Shown here piece after piece: positions 57,786 to 64,000 of a stretch of 64,000 nucleotides of DNA; position 1 is the stretch's first letter; each line of letters begins with the position of its first letter. The position numbers were made by a program, and so were the translations under genes. The notes under the pieces were generated by a model. The model did not search any database. It was not told the DNA's origin and saw nothing but the letters and a program-made list of their open reading frames with translations. Source of the stretch: Euptelea pleiosperma (lineage: Eukaryota; Streptophyta; Magnoliopsida; Ranunculales; Eupteleaceae); contig CM068540.1 in the NCBI GenBank assembly GCA_035048495.1, positions 10,028,829-10,092,828 of the forward strand, in the 5' to 3' direction.

Positions 57786-59667
57786 GATTCACTCAGTCTC
57801 CATGAGTTTTAACCTAGTTGGGGGTACTTGATATACCCCCGTCATGTCTGGCCGAAGACATAAAACTTAGCACTTTCAGAAAGGCAATTCCGGTATTCCT
57901 AGAGTACATGAGTCTCTATATTTGTTATTACTGTGATATCTCTGGACATGTAGGTACATTTATTCTTCAGATCATCAGGTACCACACACTGTCGAGTTTA
58001 TGCCGACTTGGTAACATCCTCCCTGAACCTTTGCATCATCATTACCGATTTTTCATCATTTTATGTCTCGGTCATGAGCACCGAGGACGGTACTATATTT
58101 TGGTTGGGGGTGGGTTTTTACCAAAACTCATGTTTTCAATTTGATAAAAAAAAAAAAAAAAAAAAGAAAAGAAAAGAGAGAAACCTTGTGTTTTGGGGTG
58201 TGATTTCATGTGATTTTCGAAAATGCCCTGACTTGATTAGTGAAAACCTTTCGAAAAGTCTATTTATTGAAAATGATGTCTATTTTGAAAAATCACTTAT
58301 TAGCTATTCATTCAGTTTGAAAGCAAACATTACTACAGTGGATTGAAAAATCTTTGAAAACTCAGATCTAGCAAAAATATTCACATATCAATGTCAGAAT
58401 TATCTGAAGTTTAGATTATCGAGAGATCCAAGAAGAACAATTGTGGAGACCTAACCCAGTTAGCTTTTGAGCTTTTCATTATTTTTGAGGGTTATAAAAT
58501 TATTCTGAGTCACAAGATGACTCACAATTCTTCTAGTCCCCAAATATTTCCATTGAGTGATCTCATTAACCTTTGCTTTGGTCATGGAACTCAGAACGAC
58601 ATCAAATTTGGATTATTACATAAAGAACCTTCTCTATATCTATTCAAGACATCGAAGATGAAAATACAAACCCTAGAAAATGATATAGGCCATCTTTTTA
58701 GCTAATCAGACTTTTTAGCTTCCCTAACATCTATACCGTTTGAAACCATTTTTGAGCCTGTTGATGAAAACCTTTTCTTGTTAACCCATCAACCAAAAAC
58801 CCAATCCCAAAAAAGAGTTCAAATACGATAACCTACTTCTGAGGGATCAAAGAGTATTTGATATGATTACACCATGAAAAAATAGAAACCAAGAAAAGAA
58901 AAGAAAAGAAATGGTTAGAGCTGAAAAGAAAGATGATCAGAAAGAAAAAAAAAAGTTGAATAATATCCAAAAAGCCAAAAATTGGAAAAAAAAAATATTA
59001 CCCTTGGGAAAAGTTGCAAAGAATAGTGAGATACCCTCTTAGAATTTTTGAATACCGGAATATCCTTCTTTTCTAAACCTATCATAAGCCTCAAATACAA
59101 CATATGCTAGTCCTATTTGATTCTAGATTAGCACTATCATCAAGTGTGGAGAATGGAGAAAAGAGAAATTATAGAGTTTGATCCTATGTTCTTAAGTGAT
59201 ATGACATTCCAATCATGAGATCTTCTTAAATCTTCTTATACCATCCATTCAAAAACTATATATGTGAGACGTTTGCCAGTTTCTATATTCATCTCCTCAC
59301 ATATAATTTGAGAGAAAAGTATAAAACCATTTCTGAGTGATTTACTTCTGAGTGGTATACAAGTGAGGATTGAGGTCGAGGCATAGAGTCTCTAAGGAGA
59401 TCCAGATATCTCTACTGCCAAATAAGGATGATGTTGAACACACACACACACACTGAGTCTGAGTAATCTTTTGTTTGAAGGTCCATTTGTGGAAGTGTTG
59501 CATTTTGTCGATTAGTTCTAATTTGTGAATGATTTCTTGCATCCTTAAAATAATCTGACAAAACGAAGTTTTTTCTGAGTAATGCAAATAAGTTTTCTAG
59601 CATGTTATGCCTAGCCCTCTTTCGCTCACTTATTTCGCAATAATTGCCAAGGATTGGCAATATGCTA
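57786..59667 (+). other. 3' untranslated region of D
   Basis: Aligns with the 3' region of B (read on its minus strand) and with H. Contains the hairpins at 57820-57840 and 58077-58094 and an A run at 58146-58164. A 62-codon frame at 58517 is not conserved in B and is not called. Ends at the polypurine tract. Confidence 0.75.
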
Positions 59668-59678
59668 GTTGGGGGTTG
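59668..59678 (+). other. Polypurine tract of D
   Basis: GTTGGGGGTTG, directly followed by the LTR start TGATATTCGC. Confidence 0.82.
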
Positions 59679-60131
59679 TGATATTCGCTCAAAAGTGCTT
59701 ATTTTAAGCCATTATCCTTATAGCGATGTCGCATTCTCCTACGTAAAACTTATTTTTTTGTCGACTTTTCCATATAAGAGTTTCTTCCATTGTGTAGAAC
59801 GTATTCTTTAGACGAAAATTGACTATTTGCATGAAATATACGCATTTCGGATAGTCCAGTATCAAGCCGTTTTAGTTGAATCTCATTACGCGCTTTTTCA
59901 CTTGTAGGAGACCCTATCGGGCGATTCTCGAGGACTAGCGGGCCCACGATCAACCACAGAAGACTTCTATCAAAGCTTAAAGAGCCAACAGGCTAGGATA
60001 AAAAGATAGAAGACATATACGGGCAAAGCTAAAGGATCGTAGAGTCGGAACAAGGACTAAGAAAGAGAATAGTTGGAGACCAAGAGAAGGACTTAGGTGT
60101 TAAAGGCCACACCAATTGACATCAAAGGATA

Positions 60132-60194
60132 AGTTTGACTTATTGGTGGAGCGGACGAGAAAGAATAAAGAAGACCAGGGTTCAAGACCCTCCA
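60132..60194 (+). other. tRNA-like block in U3 (D, 3' LTR)
   Basis: Copy of the block at 30442-30503, with AGGGTTCAAGACCCT intact. Confidence 0.4.
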
Positions 60195-60284
60195 ATGCTT
60201 TTATTTTTATATTTTTCTCTCATCTCTCTCCTATTTCTCTCTTTATCTATCTATCTTGGCCCATGATATAGGCCTATGACCTAA

Positions 60285-60420
60285 GCCCATGACCCATGAC
60301 CCATGACCCATGCCCATACCCATGACCCATGACACATGCCCATACCCATACCCATACCCATGACCCATGCCCATGACCCATGACCCATGACCCATGCCCA
60401 TTACCCATGCTCATGCCCAT
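60285..60420 (+). repeat. CCCATGA-type minisatellite in D's 3' LTR
   Basis: Same units as at 30595-30714 but with extra CCCATGA/CACATG units, showing copy-number change since insertion. Confidence 0.85.
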
Positions 60421-62121
60421 TTGCAACAACAAGAGAGAATTGGTCTCACTTGACCGATTCTTCTCTCCCCCATATCTCTCTATCCTAGTCACACTCTCTC
60501 TCATCTAACTAATCCATTCCCAACCGTTGGATCTCTCTAGATCCAATGGTCATCATTTTTACAACAAGCAAAAAGAAAAAAAAAGAAAAGTCTATAAGAG
60601 ATCTACAATCTCTCCTTCTTGGGTTGGTTCCCTCCCCCTTCATTTCTCTTCCCTTCTCTATCCTCCACCACCAACAACCTCCATCAACATTATCACATCC
60701 TTCCCTTCGCCTTCTCTAGCGAAAAGCACCACCATTATCCTCCATTGATTCCGGCAAGAAGCTAGTCGGAATTGCTCCCCCTAGCCATCTCTTCTCTCAC
60801 TTTTCTTGGAAGGTTTTGGGTGGGCTGTGTGACAGCCAGCACCCCTCCACTATCTCCACAACAACTTGCAGCTACACCTCTTTGCTGCCTCCATCTCCAT
60901 CTTTTCACCATTAATTCCGGCGAGAAGCTCGCCGGAATTGCTCCCCCAACCAGCACATCACACCCCTCTTCTTCTTCTTGGCGGTCTCCGGCCAACCCAA
61001 GCAACTTGCATCGTAGGCAATCTGTGTTCTCTTCGTTCTCTTCCTCCTCGTTCTTGTTGTTGTAAACCGTCATCCTTCACCTGCCGGACTGGTTCTTCTT
61101 CTCACCACCATTAACGCCTGCAACTCCTCCATTTTCTCCAACAACCAGCGGTATCCCCTCCATCAACCATTCCATCCACCACAGGTCCAACCTCCTAGTT
61201 CTTCACAGCACCTCCATCAATATCCACCACCGTCTTCAACCCTCCAAAGCAAGGCAGCCACTACCCTCCATTGAAGATCTGTTCTCCATCATCAACGGTT
61301 GGGAACACGCCACAGCCTGAAATCTGCACAGCCACCATGGTTGGTGGATTTGCAACCTTAGATCAACACCTGCAGATCGGCATCCCTCCTTCTTCTTCTT
61401 CTCTTTCTTCTTCATCATCTTCTCACTGCCAGAGTTGCAGGTTAGGAACTCCGGCCAACTGTAAAAATCACCACCGTCATCTTCTCTATCCTCCTCTAGC
61501 TGCTGGAAGGTCCAACACCGGATTGTCCTCCTGCCTCCTTTGTTATCACGTGCAGCACCCAGTTGCCCTTCCTCCATCACTATAGTTTGGCCGTGGCTGA
61601 ACACCATCTGTGCACTTCACTGGTTGGCCCCTCTTTTCTTTTCCTTCGATGCTACGTAGCCAGTCAACTGATATTCGCTCAAAAGTGCTTATTTTAAGCA
61701 ATTATCCTTTTAGCGTTATTGCATTCTCCCACGTTAAAATACTCTATTTATCTACTTTTCTACGTAAGAGTCTCTTTTGTTGCGTAGAACACACTTTTCT
61801 GGACGAAATGGTATATTTGCATGCATTAAACACATTTTCGAAAGTCTAGACATGAAGTCATTCTGAGAGAGCCTCATTACGCGCTTCTTCTGTCGCAGGA
61901 AACCCCGATGGGACGATTCTTGAGACTTGCGGGCCTAGATCGATCATGAAAGCCCATTATCAAAGCTTAAAGAGCCCATAGGCTATGACTAGAAGATATG
62001 GGCCAAATACGGGTTGAAAAAGAGGACCGAAGAGCCGGCCCAAAGAACGAAGAGAGCGGGAGAGCCAATGACCAAGAGACGGACCAAAGCGTTTAAAGCC
62101 ACATGAGTCAGCAAAGAATGA

Positions 62122-62190
62122 TGGTCGACTCTACTGGAGAAGCGTGAGGATGGTCACAGTGAAGACCAGGGTTCCAGACCCTCCGCCAGT
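62122..62190 (+). other. tRNA-like block in U3 (E)
   Basis: GACTCTACTGGAGAAGCG (A-box-like) and AGGGTTCCAGACCCT (T-arm-like), same order and spacing as in A, J and D. Confidence 0.4.
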
Positions 62191-62712
62191 GCTTTTATCT
62201 CTATTTTCTGATACTTTCTCTCTCATCTCTCCTTATTCTCTCTCTCTCTTCATCTCTCGGTCCTCGAATCTACTGACCTAACCCCAGAACTCCTGCCCAT
62301 CAGCTCTATCTCATCTCCCTTAGCTTTCTGACCGTTGGATCTTCCATCGGACCGTTGGATCTTCAATCGGACCGTTGGATCTCTCTAAATCCATCGATCT
62401 ACTAATCTGGGTCCCAATCAAGTCACCATCCATCCGATCGCCATCAGACTGTCTGTCACATCATCTTGTGAGATGATAGACATCATCAATCCATGCGGGC
62501 CAGTAGCCGGGCCCATCTTCATCGACCCGCTGTCCGACTAGTTAGTGGACCCCGCGAATTTCAAAATAATTTTAATTAAATGGGGGATCCACTAATTGGG
62601 GAGATTCCCCATAAAAAAGTAGTGTTTTACTTAAAAAAAAAATATATATATATATATATTTTTTTTTTTTATTTCCTAAAAATCCTAATTTCCATTAATG
62701 GAAATTAGAAGC

Positions 62713-62722
62713 TTATATAAAG
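62713..62722 (+). promoter_or_regulatory. Probable TATA box of E's LTR
   Basis: TTATATAAAG, followed by GGGGGAAGGAGGGGGACG and a pyrimidine-rich region; a good plant TATA box in the expected part of an LTR. Confidence 0.55.
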
Positions 62723-62876
62723 GGGGAAGGAGGGGGACGAACCCTAATTTTCAAACCCCTCTCCTCCTCTCCTTCCCCCCACATCATTCCTCCTTCTTCC
62801 CCCTCCTTTTTCTCCTCTTCTTCTTCTCCTTTTTCCTTCTCCTTTTCCTTCTTCTTCTTCTTCTTCTTCATCCTTC

Positions 62877-62904
62877 GCCGGAGTTGCAGGCCTGCAACTC
62901 CGGC
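62877..62904. repeat. Perfect 28-bp palindrome in E's LTR
   Basis: Arm GCCGGAGTTGCAGG followed directly by its reverse complement. Related palindromes are at 63226-63251 and 63366-63391 in the same LTR. Confidence 0.85.
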
Positions 62905-64000
62905 TATCTTCTTCTTCTTCATACCCTTCTTCCTCCCCTCCTATGCTGCCTGCAACTGCTCCACCATTCCTCCTGGCCAGCACGACCTCCATACCATGCC
63001 CGTCAGCAATGCTGCCCACGCAACACCGCACCCATGCGTCTCCTCTACCTGTGCATCTCCGTCCTCCGCCGCTGCACTTCACCGGAGCGAGTCAAGGTTC
63101 ACCTGCTGATGCATCTGCACCAGCGTCGTAGGCTCCTCCACGATCTACATCAAGTTCTCCACGGGTCTGCTGTGGATACATCCCCTCTTCGGTGCACCTG
63201 CTGGTGCGAACTCCTGTCACCACCACCGGAGTTGCAGGTTTGCAACTCCGGCGAAACCTGCAACCCCTCATCTTCAACCCACAACGGCACCTCGCCTGCT
63301 GCACATTCTGGTAAGGATCTCCTCCTCCTCTTCTTCCTCTTCTTCTTCTTTTCCTTCATCTTTTACCAGAGTTGCAGACCTGCAACTCTGGCGACCAACC
63401 TCCATTGCTGCTTCTGCCACCCTCCTCTTCACGGACTGCAACCAGATTGGCCACTCTCCCATCCTCTTTGCCAAGGCAGAAACCAACAAGCTAACAGCCT
63501 GCAACACTTGCAAGCCGCTATTCCCTTCTCTTCCCCTCTCACTTGCTGACCTCTCCACAAAACGGCAATGCAGCCACCTATGCACTACCGTTTGGGCTCC
63601 TGCATTGAACCAGTGTGCACCACGGCCTGCTAGCCATGTGCACCAGGCCGAACCAGCAATGAAAAATGGTTGCTGCCCCTGCAAACCAAGCTCCCACGAG
63701 TTTCTTCCTCTACAAATCGGTGGGCTCCTCCCAAGAACCTACTGTGCATCTTCCTTCCAAAGGAGAGTTGGTTGTTTCTCCACCATGTAGCCACCACGTG
63801 GCTGGTACTTCAACAGTCATCATCTTCCATGCTGCCCGATCCACTCCTTGGCCGAGAACCACTCCGCTCCACTAATGCCGCCCGGGCAGAAGCACTCACC
63901 GGTCAAGTACCACCTTCATTGGCCATCTTCATGACGATCCTTCTCCATGCTTGAACCTTGGCCGAAGTGTCACAATCACCTGCGTATTCCGATCACCGAT

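Larger units (their letters stand above)
29991..61668 (+). mobile_element. Non-autonomous Athila element D, split by B and C; 3' LTR interrupted by E
   Basis: Plus-strand element with matching LTRs at 29991 and 59679, a leader, a reduced gag and a 3' region ending in a polypurine tract. It inserted in the gag of J after CCAAC. Joining 35160 to 49972 and 50899 to 57781 gives an interior of only about 5 kb. It lacks the capsid core, zinc knuckle, protease active site, reverse transcriptase, RNase H and integrase, so it must have moved with proteins from a relative such as B. Confidence 0.85.
59679..61668 (+). repeat. 3' LTR of D (first 1990 bp; interrupted by E)
   Basis: Matches 29991-31951 with scattered differences. 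It stops after CAGTCAAC, where the 5' LTR continues GCACTTC and here E begins. Contains the minisatellite (60285-60420) and the 12-bp hairpin with one mismatch. Confidence 0.9.
61669..64000 (+). repeat. LTR of Athila element E (runs off the window)
   Basis: Begins TGATATTCGC at 61669 inside D's LTR; expected 5-bp duplication TCAAC (61664-61668). The first 200 bp is like the other Athila LTRs; the sequence to about 62430 matches copy A's LTR and the foldback unit. There are three GTTGCAGG palindromes, a TATA box at 62713-62722, and a long C/T-rich stretch whose 283-codon frame (62698-63549) is low-complexity and not a gene. No primer site is reached before 64000. Confidence 0.85.

Noticed and set aside
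58517..58705. 62-codon frame in D's 3' region, considered as an env remnant
   Set aside because: The matching region of B does not preserve the frame, and there is no signal peptide or membrane segment.
62698..63549. 283-codon plus-strand frame in E's LTR
   Set aside because: Leu/Phe/Ser/His-rich translation of a C/T-rich stretch directly after a TATA box; no domain, not conserved in other LTRs.

Overview
This window is plant nuclear DNA, almost certainly from an angiosperm with a large, repeat-rich genome. The evidence is a Ty3/gypsy Athila-type polyprotein with a tRNA-Asp primer binding site, a Tekay/Del-like element with an initiator-Met primer site, a CACTA transposon with a TAG target duplication, and fragments of plant genes (ribulose-phosphate 3-epimerase, importin-7/SAD2-like, NLR leucine-rich repeats). 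The species cannot be told from the sequence. No intact host gene, rRNA, tRNA or CRISPR array was seen.

Layout, left to right. 1-8738: minus-strand Athila copy 'A', truncated by the window edge, with decayed pol and gag, leader, primer site and a 3.1-kb 5' LTR. 8755-9978: an LTR-derived foldback (palindromic) unit. 9979-10545: 3' internal fragment 'H' of a non-autonomous Athila, fused at an A-rich tract to a truncated LTR, primer site and leader of element 'I' (10546-13437). 13438-29990: plus-strand Athila element 'J' (1.97-kb LTR, primer site, leader, decayed gag). Its leader is split by an 11.3-kb non-autonomous CACTA transposon (16135-27400) carrying pieces of at least three host genes. 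29991-61668: plus-strand non-autonomous element 'D', inserted in J's gag. D is itself split by 'B' (35161-49966, minus strand, the most complete element) and by 'C' (50905-57780, a Tekay-like LARD with two 3-kb LTRs and an 819-bp non-coding interior). 61669-64000: LTR of another Athila, 'E', inserted in D's 3' LTR and running off the window.

Insertion order follows from the nesting: I, then J, then D, then B, C and E. The CACTA entered J at an undetermined time after J inserted. Target duplications are CCAGT (B), CTGCA (C) and TAG (CACTA). The two B LTRs differ by only a handful of substitutions plus one 443-bp deletion, so B is recent. Its gag-pol is one reading frame broken by a single TGA; elsewhere it keeps gag, zinc knuckle, protease, reverse transcriptase, RNase H and integrase motifs. 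A and J carry almost the same interior but very different LTRs, which suggests modular LTR exchange. Several short structured elements recur across the copies: leader hairpins, a putative splice donor, two hairpins downstream of pol, a tRNA-like block in U3, and GTTGCAGG palindromes in the LTRs.
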